Assembly (NCBI GenBank): GCA_016712715.1
Contig: JADJQM010000002.1
Span: 372,001 to 436,000, forward strand
DNA length: 64,000 bases
From: Rhodospirillaceae bacterium
GTDB taxonomy: Bacteria > Pseudomonadota > Alphaproteobacteria > Dongiales > Dongiaceae
Reading direction: 5' to 3'
The notes beneath the pieces were generated by a model. The model was not told where the DNA came from, made no database searches, and saw only the letters and a list, made by a program, of their open reading frames with translations. Within the stretch, counting starts at the first letter, position 1; each line of letters opens with the position of its first letter. Position numbers and translations under genes: made by a program. Shown in pieces: positions 46,929-55,900 of this stretch.

Positions 46929-47812
46929 GTACCCTATCGATGACATCCAATTCCCCGCGCTGGCATGCCTTCCGGCGCAGCACGGCCGGCAAGGTCCTGC
47001 TGACACCCAAGGGCGGCATTGCCGGCGCTTATCTCCTGATCCTGGCCCTCATCGCCCTGCTCGCCCCCTGGATCACGCCCTATCCCTATGACGTGCAGGA
47101 ACTGACCATCGCCTCGCAGGCACCGGGCCTTGCCCATTGGCTGGGCACCGACGAGTTCGGGCGCGATGTGCTCTCTCGCATCATGTATGGGGCGCGCACC
47201 TCGCTCTCGGTCAGTGTCACGGCGATCAGCGTCTCGGTCCTCATCGGCATGACGCTGGGGGCCGCGGCCGGCTATTTCGGCGGGATGTTCGACCGGCTGG
47301 TGACGGCGGCGGTCGATCTCTCCTGGTCGTTCCCGGAGATCCTCATTGCCCTCATCCTGGTTGCCATCATCGGGCCGGGCCTCACCTCGACCATGCTGGC
47401 GATCGGCATTGCCTATCTCGCGCAATTCACGCGCCTCACCCGCGCGCAGATCCTGGGCCTGAAGAACGAGACCTATATCGAGGCGACGCTCAATCTCGGC
47501 GCCAGCCACGGCCATATCGTGTTCCGGCATCTGATGCCCAATGCGCTGGCCCCCGTCATCATCTGCGGCATGCTGGCGACGGGCGATGCCATCATCCTGG
47601 AGGCGACGCTCGGCTTCTTCGGCCTTGGCGCGCAGCCGCCGGTGCCGAGCTGGGGCGCCATGATGAGCAGCGGTTCGGCGCAGATCTTCAAGGCACCCTG
47701 GATCATCATCTTCCCGGGCCTCGCCGTCGCCGTCACGGTGATCATGATCAACCTGTTCGGCGATGCGCTGATCCGCGCCCTCGATATCCGCGCCAAGCTG
47801 CGGGAGGGCTGA
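46925..47812 (+). CDS. Peptide ABC transporter permease (DppC-like)
   Basis: A 295-residue permease of the DppC/OppC type with an N-terminal cytoplasmic segment, the conserved LGTDEFGRDVLSRIMYGART block and an EAA loop at ATLNLGASHGHIVFRHLMPN. It pairs with the preceding permease to form the channel. ATG overlaps the upstream stop (ATGA); the next gene starts 4 bases after. Confidence 0.93.
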   Translation: MSTLSMTSNSPRWHAFRRSTAGKVLLTPKGGIAGAYLLILALIALLAPWITPYPYDVQELTIASQAPGLAHWLGTDEFGRDVLSRIMYGARTSLSVSVTAISVSVLIGMTLGAAAGYFGGMFDRLVTAAVDLSWSFPEILIALILVAIIGPGLTSTMLAIGIAYLAQFTRLTRAQILGLKNETYIEATLNLGASHGHIVFRHLMPNALAPVIICGMLATGDAIILEATLGFFGLGAQPPVPSWGAMMSSGSAQIFKAPWIIIFPGLAVAVTVIMINLFGDALIRALDIRAKLREG

Positions 47813-47816
47813 GGCG

Positions 47817-48788
47817 ATGGCCCTCCTCGACGTACGCGACCTCAGCATCGACATCCATGGCATCCGGCCGCTGGACGGCATTTCGTTCAGCGTCGACAAG
47901 GGCGAGATCCTGGGCATTGTCGGCGAATCCGGATCCGGCAAGTCGCTGACCGCCTTGTCGGTCATGGGGCTGCTGCCGCTCATTGGCGGGCGCATCGAGC
48001 GCGGCTCGATCACATTCGACGGGATCGAGCTCACTACCTTGAAGGAGCCCGCCTTCCGCAAGCTGCGCGGGCGGCGCATCGCCTTCATCACGCAGAACCC
48101 GATGACCTCCCTCGACCCCGTCATCCGTGTCGGCGCCCAGATCGACCAGGTGTCGCGATTGCATCTTGGCCTCGACGCCAAGGCCGCGCAGGCGCGCAGC
48201 ATCGAGATCATGGAACAGCTGCGCATTCCGGAAGCGGCCACCATCTATCATCATTTTCCGCACCAATTGTCGGGCGGCATGAAGCAGCGCATCGTCATCG
48301 CCATGGCGCTGGCGGCGGATCCCGACCTCATCATCGCCGACGAACCCACCACGGCCTTGGACGTCACGATCCAGGCGCAGATCGTCGATCTGCTGGTCGA
48401 GCTGGTGCGCGAGCGGAGCCTTGCCCTCATCCTCATCACCCATGACATGGGTGTGGTGGCGCAGACCTGCGACCGGGTGGTGGTGCTTTATGCCGGCCGC
48501 GTCGCCGAAAGCCATGATGTGACGGCGATCTTCGCCAGCCCGCGCCATCCCTATACCAAGGCGCTCATCCGCTGCATCCCGCGCGAGGACACGCTGCCCG
48601 GCAGCCTCACCGGCATTCCCGGCGCCGTGCCGAGTGTGGCGCATTATCCGCCTGGCTGCCGCTATCACCCGCGCTGTGCGCGGATGGGCGTGCCCTGCCA
48701 GACGGTTGTGCCGCCGCTGGAGCATCCCACATCCGGTGGCGAGATCGCCTGCCACTTCCCGGAAACGTCGGGAGGCGCTCATGTCTAA
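47817..48788 (+). CDS. Peptide ABC transporter ATP-binding protein (DppD-like)
   Basis: A 323-residue ATPase. Walker A GESGSGKS, signature LSGGMKQR, Walker B LIIADEPTTALD, and the C-terminal oligopeptide/dipeptide extension with cysteines (GCRYHPRCARMG). It overlaps the second ATPase gene by 8 bases. Confidence 0.94.
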   Translation: MALLDVRDLSIDIHGIRPLDGISFSVDKGEILGIVGESGSGKSLTALSVMGLLPLIGGRIERGSITFDGIELTTLKEPAFRKLRGRRIAFITQNPMTSLDPVIRVGAQIDQVSRLHLGLDAKAAQARSIEIMEQLRIPEAATIYHHFPHQLSGGMKQRIVIAMALAADPDLIIADEPTTALDVTIQAQIVDLLVELVRERSLALILITHDMGVVAQTCDRVVVLYAGRVAESHDVTAIFASPRHPYTKALIRCIPREDTLPGSLTGIPGAVPSVAHYPPGCRYHPRCARMGVPCQTVVPPLEHPTSGGEIACHFPETSGGAHV

Positions 48789-49740
48789 TCTTGTGGAGCT
48801 GCGCAATCTCGGCAAGCGCTTCGAAAGCCGCAAGGGGCTGTTCGGCAAGATGCGCGCCATGATGGCGGTGAGCGATGTGACACTCGACATCCCGCGCGGC
48901 AAGGTGACCGGCGTGGTGGGTGAATCGGGCTGCGGGAAATCGACGCTCGCACGCCTCGTGCTGCGGCTGCTCAATCCCAGCGCGGGCACGATCGGTTTTG
49001 ACGGCGTCGATCTCGGCAGCCAGTCCGGCGGCGCATTGCGGCGGTTGCGCCGGCGCATGCAGATGGTGTTCCAGGATCCCTATTCGGCGATCGATCCCCG
49101 CTACAGCATGGCGGAAGCCCTCCTGGAGCCGTTCCGTGTCCAGGGCATCAAGCTCAGCCCGCAGGAAGCGCGCGACAAGGTGGCGTCGCTGCTTGCCATG
49201 GTGGGTCTTGGCGCACAGATGGCGGAGAGCTATCCGCATCAATTATCGGGCGGCCAGCGCCAGCGCATCGGCATCGCCCGCGCCCTTGCGCTGGAGCCGG
49301 ATTTCCTGGTGCTGGACGAGCCCACCGCGTCGCTCGACGTCTCGATCCAGGCGCAGATCATCTCGCTCCTCGAGAAACTGCAGGCCGATCTCGGCCTCAC
49401 TTATCTCTTCATCTCCCATGATCTGGGGCTGGTGCGCTATTTCTGCGACCGCATCGTGGTGATGTATCTGGGGCGCATCGTCGAGATCCTGCCCGATCCG
49501 AAGGCGGCACCGCGCCATCCCTATACGCGCACACTTCTCGACAGCAATTTCGCGCCCGATCCCACCCAGCGCCGGTCGATCCGGCGCCTGACCGGCGAGA
49601 TCGCCAGCGCCTTCGATTTGCCGCCGGGCTGCGCCTTTGCGGCGCGCTGTCCCCATGCCGATGCAATTTGCCGGACGGTCCGTCCGGAACTCACCCAGGA
49701 TGCGGGCGGCCATGCGGCGGCCTGCCATCACCCCCTCTGA
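48781..49740 (+). CDS. Peptide ABC transporter ATP-binding protein (DppF-like)
   Basis: A 319-residue ATPase, partner of the preceding one. Walker A GESGCGKST, signature LSGGQRQR, Walker B LVLDEPTASLD, and the C-terminal oligopeptide-transporter extension (GCAFAARCPHADAIC). ATG 48781 gives the normal N-terminus; the open frame before it is a shadow of the upstream gene. Confidence 0.94.
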   Translation: MSNLVELRNLGKRFESRKGLFGKMRAMMAVSDVTLDIPRGKVTGVVGESGCGKSTLARLVLRLLNPSAGTIGFDGVDLGSQSGGALRRLRRRMQMVFQDPYSAIDPRYSMAEALLEPFRVQGIKLSPQEARDKVASLLAMVGLGAQMAESYPHQLSGGQRQRIGIARALALEPDFLVLDEPTASLDVSIQAQIISLLEKLQADLGLTYLFISHDLGLVRYFCDRIVVMYLGRIVEILPDPKAAPRHPYTRTLLDSNFAPDPTQRRSIRRLTGEIASAFDLPPGCAFAARCPHADAICRTVRPELTQDAGGHAAACHHPL

Positions 49741-49758
49741 TTTTCCACTGGAGCCATC

Positions 49759-51261
49759 ATGACCTTCTTTGTGCTCACCGCCGAATTCGCCCATGAGACC
49801 AACACGTTCAACAAGAACCTGACCGGCTATGACGACTTCGTCGACCGCTATGGCTTTTACGGCGCCGATGCGATCCGCGAGCGGGGCGATGCCAATACGG
49901 AACTCGCCGGATTCCTGGAGACCGGGCGCAAATATGGCTGGGAGATGGAACATGTGCTGAGCGCCTCGGCCCAGCCGGCTGGCTGCGTCACGCGCGATGC
50001 CTTCGACCGCCTCTCTGGCCCGATCGTCGAGGCGGCACGCGCCAACAAGCATCGGCTCAGCGGCATCATGCTGGGCCTGCACGGTGCCATGGTGACCGAG
50101 TTCAACGAGGATGGCGAAGGCGAGCTGCTGCGGCGCCTGCGCGAGGTGGTGGGGCCGGATCTGCCGATCGCCATCACGCTCGATCTGCACGCCAATGTGA
50201 CTCCGCTGATGTGCGCGCTTGCCAACATCATCGTCTCCTACAAGACCTATCCGCATATCGACATGCGCGAGGTGGCCGTGCTCGCGGGCGACATCATGCA
50301 GCGCACGATGAAGGGCGAGATTGCGCCCAAGACGCTGCGCGCGCATCGGCCGATGCTGGACGAGGCCAATGGCGGGCGCACCGATGTGGGGCCGATGGTC
50401 GAGCGCATCGCCCAAGCCATCGCCTATGAAAAGGAACCGGGCGTTCTGGCGGTCAGCATCAATGCCGGTTTCGGCAATGCGGATATCAAGGACGTGGGCC
50501 CGACCGTCACCGTGACCTATGATGCCAAGGCCGGAAATATCGAGAAGCACCAGGCCTTCGCCGAGGGCATCGCCGAGGATATGTGGCAGAAGCGCTTCGA
50601 CGTGCTCAACAATTACATGCCGGTCGAAGAAGCAGCCGCCATCGCCAAGGCCTATACCCGTACCACCGGGCCGATCATCGTCGCCGATTATGCCGATAAT
50701 CCGGGTGGCGGCGGTTATGGCGATTCCACGAACCTGCTGGGCGCCATGCTGGCGGCCGGCATCACCGATGCGGCCTTCGGGCCCATGGTCGACAATGAGA
50801 CCGCCCTGCAGCTCCACAAGCACAAGATCGGCGACAAGGTGACGGTCGAGCTTGGCGGCAAGACCGACGCACGCTTCGGCGGCGAACCGCTGACGCTGAC
50901 CGGCACCTTGAAGCTGGTGAGCGACGGCGCCTATACCGGCGACGGGCCGATGGTGGGTGGCCTGCGCCTCTCCTATGGCCCCTCGGCGGTGATCGAGGTG
51001 GAGGGGATCGAGATCCTGGTCGTGACCGTGCCGGCGCAGATGCTGGATCTGCAGCAATTCCGCGCCTTTGGCATCGATCCGGCCAAGAAGACTGTGGTCG
51101 GCCTCAAATCCATGCAGCATTTCCGCGCCGCCTTCGAGCCCATCGCCAGCAAGGTGATCGTCTGCGACAGCGGTGCGCTCTGCACCACCTATTACGACCG
51201 CCTGCCCTATCGCAACGTGCCACGGCCGATCTATCCGCTCGACAAGCAGATGGTGCGATGA
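49759..51261 (+). CDS. M81 family metallopeptidase (MlrC/microcystinase C-like)
   Basis: A 500-residue protein with the M81 (DUF1485) N-terminal domain beginning VLTAEFAHETNTF, the metal blocks LDLHANVTP and TYPHIDMRE, and the glycine-rich ADNPGGGGYGDST at the start of the MlrC C-terminal domain. MlrC cleaves linearised microcystin fragments in Sphingopyxis, but most homologues sit beside peptide transporters in bacteria that never meet microcystin. It probably hydrolyses an unusual peptide or amide imported by the neighbouring ABC system. GGAG 5 bases before the ATG; overlaps the decarboxylase gene by 4 bases. Confidence 0.9.
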   Translation: MTFFVLTAEFAHETNTFNKNLTGYDDFVDRYGFYGADAIRERGDANTELAGFLETGRKYGWEMEHVLSASAQPAGCVTRDAFDRLSGPIVEAARANKHRLSGIMLGLHGAMVTEFNEDGEGELLRRLREVVGPDLPIAITLDLHANVTPLMCALANIIVSYKTYPHIDMREVAVLAGDIMQRTMKGEIAPKTLRAHRPMLDEANGGRTDVGPMVERIAQAIAYEKEPGVLAVSINAGFGNADIKDVGPTVTVTYDAKAGNIEKHQAFAEGIAEDMWQKRFDVLNNYMPVEEAAAIAKAYTRTTGPIIVADYADNPGGGGYGDSTNLLGAMLAAGITDAAFGPMVDNETALQLHKHKIGDKVTVELGGKTDARFGGEPLTLTGTLKLVSDGAYTGDGPMVGGLRLSYGPSAVIEVEGIEILVVTVPAQMLDLQQFRAFGIDPAKKTVVGLKSMQHFRAAFEPIASKVIVCDSGALCTTYYDRLPYRNVPRPIYPLDKQMVR

Positions 51262-52741
51262 CCGCCATGAACCAGCAATTCCCGGCTCATCTCGGCACCA
51301 AGGGCGCCCATCTCACGCTGGATGGCCATGATCTGGTCGATCTGGCCATCCAGCATGGCTCGCCCTTGTTCGTCTTTTCAGGCCGAAGGTTGGCCGCCAA
51401 TGCATCCGCGTTCCTGAAGGCCGCGCGCGCGGGGCACAGCCGCGCGCGGGTGTTCTTTGCCAGCAAGGCCTGCTCCAACCTTCATGTGCTGAAGGTCATT
51501 CGCGCGCAGGGTCTCGGCATCGAGGTCAATTCCGGCGGCGAATTGTGGAAGGCGCTGGCGGCCGGCTTTGTGCCGGGTGAGATCGTGTTCAACGGTGTGG
51601 CGAAGCTGGTGCCGGAACTGGAACAGGCGATCGGCCACGGCATCCAGGCGATCAATGTCGATTCGGCGTTCGAGCTGTCGCGCATCGCCGAGGTGGCGAC
51701 CAGGCTTGGTAAGACGGCCAATGTCGCCTTGCGCCTTGTACCGGGGATCGGCGGCGGCGCCACGGCCGGCATCCAGACCGGGTCGGAACGCAGCAAGTTC
51801 GGCATGGGCCAGGTGGAATTGCAGGCGGCGCTCGCCATTGCCCGCGCCCACCCGCGCGCCATCGATGTCGCCGGCATGCATCTTCATATCGGCAGCCAGG
51901 TGCTGGATCTGCCGGACTTCCTGGAGAGTGTCAGCTTCACCGCGCGCCAGGCGCGGGAGATCGCGGCAAGCCTCGGCAAGCCGCTCAAACATCTCAATCT
52001 CGGCGGTGGCTATCCGATCGATTATGCGCACCGGCGCAAGGGCGCCAACAGCGCCAGCAGCGATGAGGGGTTCGATCTGTCGGCCTTCGCGGCAGCGCAG
52101 CCCGCGGCCGCGATGGTGGGCGCCGTCGCCAGTGCCGCATCGCGGGAATTGGGCAATGATTCCGAGATCTTCTTCGAGCCCGGCCGATCGATGGTGGCGG
52201 ATGCGGGGTTGCTGCTCTCAAGGATCGAGAGTGAGCGGCGGCGGGGGGCCCAGCCCTGGCTTTATCTCGATGCCGGCTACAACCTGTTGATGGATTCGGC
52301 AGCGGTGCGTTGGTACTACCATATGGTGAATGCCGGCCGCATGGGAGCGACACCCGAGGCGCCGTTCCGCGTGGTGGGGCCGCTCTGCGATTCCGCCGAT
52401 TGCTTCTTCGATGTCGAGGGCGAGTATCTGTGGCTGGCGCTTGAGCAAAAACTCACCGGCCTCCCCGGCGTCACCGTTGAAATCCTTGAAGAAATCCGCG
52501 CCAAGACCGTGCGCCTGCCGGAAACGCGGTCCCTGCCGGCCAGCACCGTTCCCGGCGATCTCATCGCCCTCCTCGATACCGGCGCCTATTCCTCGAGGAG
52601 ATGTTCCAGTATTGCGGCCGCCAGCGCGCCAAGGCGATCATGATCAATGCCGATGACAGCATCGTCACCTTGCGCGAGCGCGACCGGCCGGAGGATCTGC
52701 TGGACCCGGCCGAGCGGTCGGCGATGGTGGCGGCCGAATAG
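51258..52741 (+). CDS. Fold-type III PLP-dependent decarboxylase (LysA/ODC-like), frameshifted near 52591
   Basis: Alanine-racemase-fold barrel plus C-terminal beta domain. PLP lysine in FFASKACSN, HIGSQ, the glycine loop LNLGGGYPID and EPGRSM are all present. The active-site motif from the partner subunit reads GPLCDSADCF, where DAP decarboxylases have CESGD, so the substrate may differ from meso-DAP. The frame breaks after DTGAYS and continues in the next register with LEEMFQYCGRQRAKAIM to TAG 52739-52741. One missing C (TATTCCTC for TATTCCCTC) explains it. Repaired length 494. It overlaps the M81 gene (ATGA) and ends the operon. Confidence 0.85.
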
Positions 52742-52749
52742 GCCCGACT

Positions 52750-52812
52750 CTGCAAATTCCGGGGGGATATTGACGACTTTCCGGGGGATATCTGCGAGTT
52801 TTCGGGGGATAT
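52750..52812 (+). repeat. 21-base tandem repeat, three copies
   Basis: Units at 52750-52770, 52771-52791 and 52792-52812 share the core TTCCGGGGGATAT preceded by a varying TGNCGA-type half. They begin 9 bases after the decarboxylase stop. Confidence 0.85.
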
Positions 52813-52821
52813 TGTCGAGTT

Positions 52822-52857
52822 CTGCTGGACGCGGCCGAGCGGTCGGTGATGGCAGCG
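52822..52857 (+). repeat. Duplicated 3' end of the decarboxylase gene
   Basis: CTGCTGGACGCGGCCGAGCG and the following GTCGGTGATGGCAGCG closely match the coding sequence at 52697-52732 (LLDPAERSAMVA), about 125 bases upstream. It again ends in a stop (TAA at 52858-52860). The 21-base repeat array lies between the two copies, so the array and the duplication probably arose together by slippage. Confidence 0.85.
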
Positions 52858-52885
52858 TAAACTACCCGCACTTCGCACAGGCAAG

Positions 52886-52917
52886 AAGGGGCGGCCCACT
52901 GGGCCGCCCCTTCATTT
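52886..52917 (+). terminator. Strong terminator between the catabolic operon and the adhesin
   Basis: AAGGGGCGGCCC (52886-52897) pairs perfectly with GGGCCGCCCCTT (52901-52912) over 3 bases, then CATTTT. The U tract is on the plus strand, so it mainly ends the decarboxylase operon. The hairpin would also form in adhesin transcripts arriving from the other side, 20 bases after their stop. Confidence 0.9.
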
Positions 52918-52933
52918 TATTCCAGCAGAGAAA

Positions 52934-55900
52934 TCAGACGACGTCGAGGTTCTGCTCGATGGCGATCTTGATGCCCGTATTGGCACCCGAGCCCTGATAA
53001 ATGTCGTAGGTATGCGACAGCCCAGTGAGCGGGTCAGTATATGCAACTCCGGTCGCCACGGGCGAAGCGGCGAAGCCTGTCAGGTCGACATTGTCACGGG
53101 TCGCCGCGTCACCAGCACCAGCCCCGACATTGTCGCCAATGACGAACAGGTCGACTTGGTGTCCACCGATGGTCGCAACATTGCTGTCGAGCACATCGGC
53201 GGCGTTGATCGTAACGGTATTCTGGCTGCTTGCACGGTCGTTGGTATCACCCAGATCAACCATCTCAACGCCAGAGTATTTGAGGCCAGCACCAACGGCA
53301 TCATAGGCAAAGGTGTTGCCACCCGTAAGCACATGCACACGGTCGAAGTCAGCTCCACCGTTGAAGGTATCGGAGCTATCCCAGATCAGCGTGTCATTGC
53401 CGGCTTCGCCGTTGAGCGTGTCGGTTCCGCCACCGCCAATCAGGACGTCGTGACCGGCGCCCGCGTTGATAGTTGTGGCACCGCTATTGCCAATGATGAC
53501 TTCGTCGTTGGCTCCACCGGTCAAGGTATTGCCCGTCACATAAGTGATCGTTGCATTTGGCGAATTGTCGGTGAGTGACCCATCCGACAAGGTGTAGGTC
53601 AGCGATGTTTGCTCACCATTGGTCATATATGTGTCACCACCGCCATTGTTCGTCGTATCAAGCGTGAACGTGATGGCCGACCCACTATGGCTCGGGGTGA
53701 CGTCGAAGTTGAGCGAGTCGCTGGTTGTTGCTGCCGTGATGGTAAGCGTGTTGTTCTCCGGATCGGTATCGTTCCGCAGCAACCAGGCATCCTGGACCGT
53801 CACCACGCCGGTTTCATTCGTGATGATGTAGTCCTGGACGATGGACGGTGCGTCATTGACGCCGGCGATATTAATCGTCGCCGTGTCGGAGCCAGTCAGT
53901 GCACCGCCGCCGACATTGCCTCCGTCATTAACTTGAAGTGTCAGTGTCGTCGAAGCTGGCGGGGTGTCGGTGTTCGCATTGTAGACGATCGTACCGGCAG
54001 AGCCCGGCCCGGTATCGATGCCGCCCAGCAGATTATTGATCTGCGTGACCGTACCGGTAATCGTGATCGTCGCGGTGCCGGAGCCACCAACGGTGGCGCC
54101 GCTGTTGCCCGCCACAGCCGTGAGAATACCGGCCGTGACAGACAGAGTTGCCGTCATGCTGCCAGCATTGCCGTCATTGGCATCGCCAACAGACAGGCCT
54201 GTCCCATGAATGGTCAGGTTCGTCTGCTCGGTGGCGCTGTAGGTAAGCGGGGTAATCGTCGCGACCGGCGCGTCATTGACCGCATTGACCGTGATCGTTG
54301 CCGTGGCGGGCGTCGAATCCTGCAGGCCGAGATTGTCGACCGACGCATATTGGAAGGTCGGCGTGCCGTTGTAGTTGGCATTCGGCTTGAAGTAGACCGT
54401 GGCCGCATTGCCGCTGGCGGTCACGAGATCATTCGCCGCGATCACCTGGGTGAGCCCAGCATCCTTGTAGAGGATGCCGTTGCCCGGAATGCTGGTGATG
54501 CGGAACGACACCACCGTCCCGTCATCGGTGCCGGAGAGGTTGACGGCGATGGAAGCCGCATCCTCGTTGCCGGAACCGGAGCCGGCATTGGTGTTCGGCG
54601 CCACCATGGGCAGCAGGCTGGTGCCGCTGACCTGGTAGTTGACGCCGCCAATGGTGACGAACTCGATCGTCTTGTTCGGGTTCGAGAACTGGTCCTCGAC
54701 CGTGATCGTGTCGGCGTTCGAGCCGTAGGTGATCTTCAGGTTGTTGCCGACCTGGGTCAGCGTCACCTGGGCCAGGGTCGTGCCGGTGAGGACGACCGTA
54801 TCGGCCGAACCGCCTTCTTCGACGATGAGATCCTGGCCGGTGGCATTGGCGCCGGTGAGACCGCCCACGAAATTGTAGGCGTCGTTGCCGGTGCCGCCCA
54901 TCAGCAGGTCGTTGCCTTCGCCGCCGGTGAGGTTGTCATTGCCGCCGGCACCCACCAGGACGTCCTTGCCCTCGTAACCATTGAGGGTTTCGTTGTCGCC
55001 GTCGCCGACGATGATGTTGTCGAGACCGTTGCCGTTAAGCGTCGTACCGCTGGTTTCGGCATATTTGACATCGCCGGTATCCGACTGCCCACCGCCCTCG
55101 GCCGTATAGGTGAAGCTGCCGGCGGTGTTGGTGTCGATAGTGATAGTGCCCGGGATGGTGAGCGTGTCGCCATCGGCATCGCTGTCGTTCCACAGCAACC
55201 AGCGGTCATCGACCGCGAAGCCGCTGCCATAGCTGTTGGCCGCGATGAGGCTGTCGTCGCGGGCGATCGGGGCATAGTCGACCGGGCTGACGCCCAGGGT
55301 CAGCGTGTTGGCCGCGGTATCGCCGTCACTGTCGCTGAGCACGAAGCCGACCGGCACCGTCACCACCGAGCCGAGGCTCGAATCCGGGGTGAAGACATAG
55401 ACCGAGGTTACCATGTTCATCGCCATGACGCCTTCTGCGAGCGTCACCGTCAGCACATGGCTGACGCTATTCCAGGCGTAGGCGACGCCGACGCCCGAGG
55501 AGGTGATCGCATTCGTGGTCGGGTTGTAGCTCAGCACCGTGCCGTTGGCGAAGCTCAACGACTTCACGAAGCCGCCGTCGCCGCCGAACGCATTGCTGTT
55601 GAGCAGCAACGAGGCGTTGATGGTCGGGATCGTGCCGATGAGCGACTGGGCAAGAGCACCGAAATCGCTGAGCGTGATGACCAGATTGGCATCGTCATTG
55701 GTCTCGGTCACCCCGTTATAGGCGATCGGCTTCAGCGCGTCCTGCCAGGTCGGGTTGCTGGCAAAGCTCGGATCGACACCGATCGCGTAGCTCTTGATGT
55801 CGTATTGTTTCAGGAAGTTGATCCAGGCCGTCTCTTCCGGCGACTGGATGCCGGAGGAGTTGCCGCTGCCGCCGTAGTCGACACCCGGGAAGTTGGTCTG

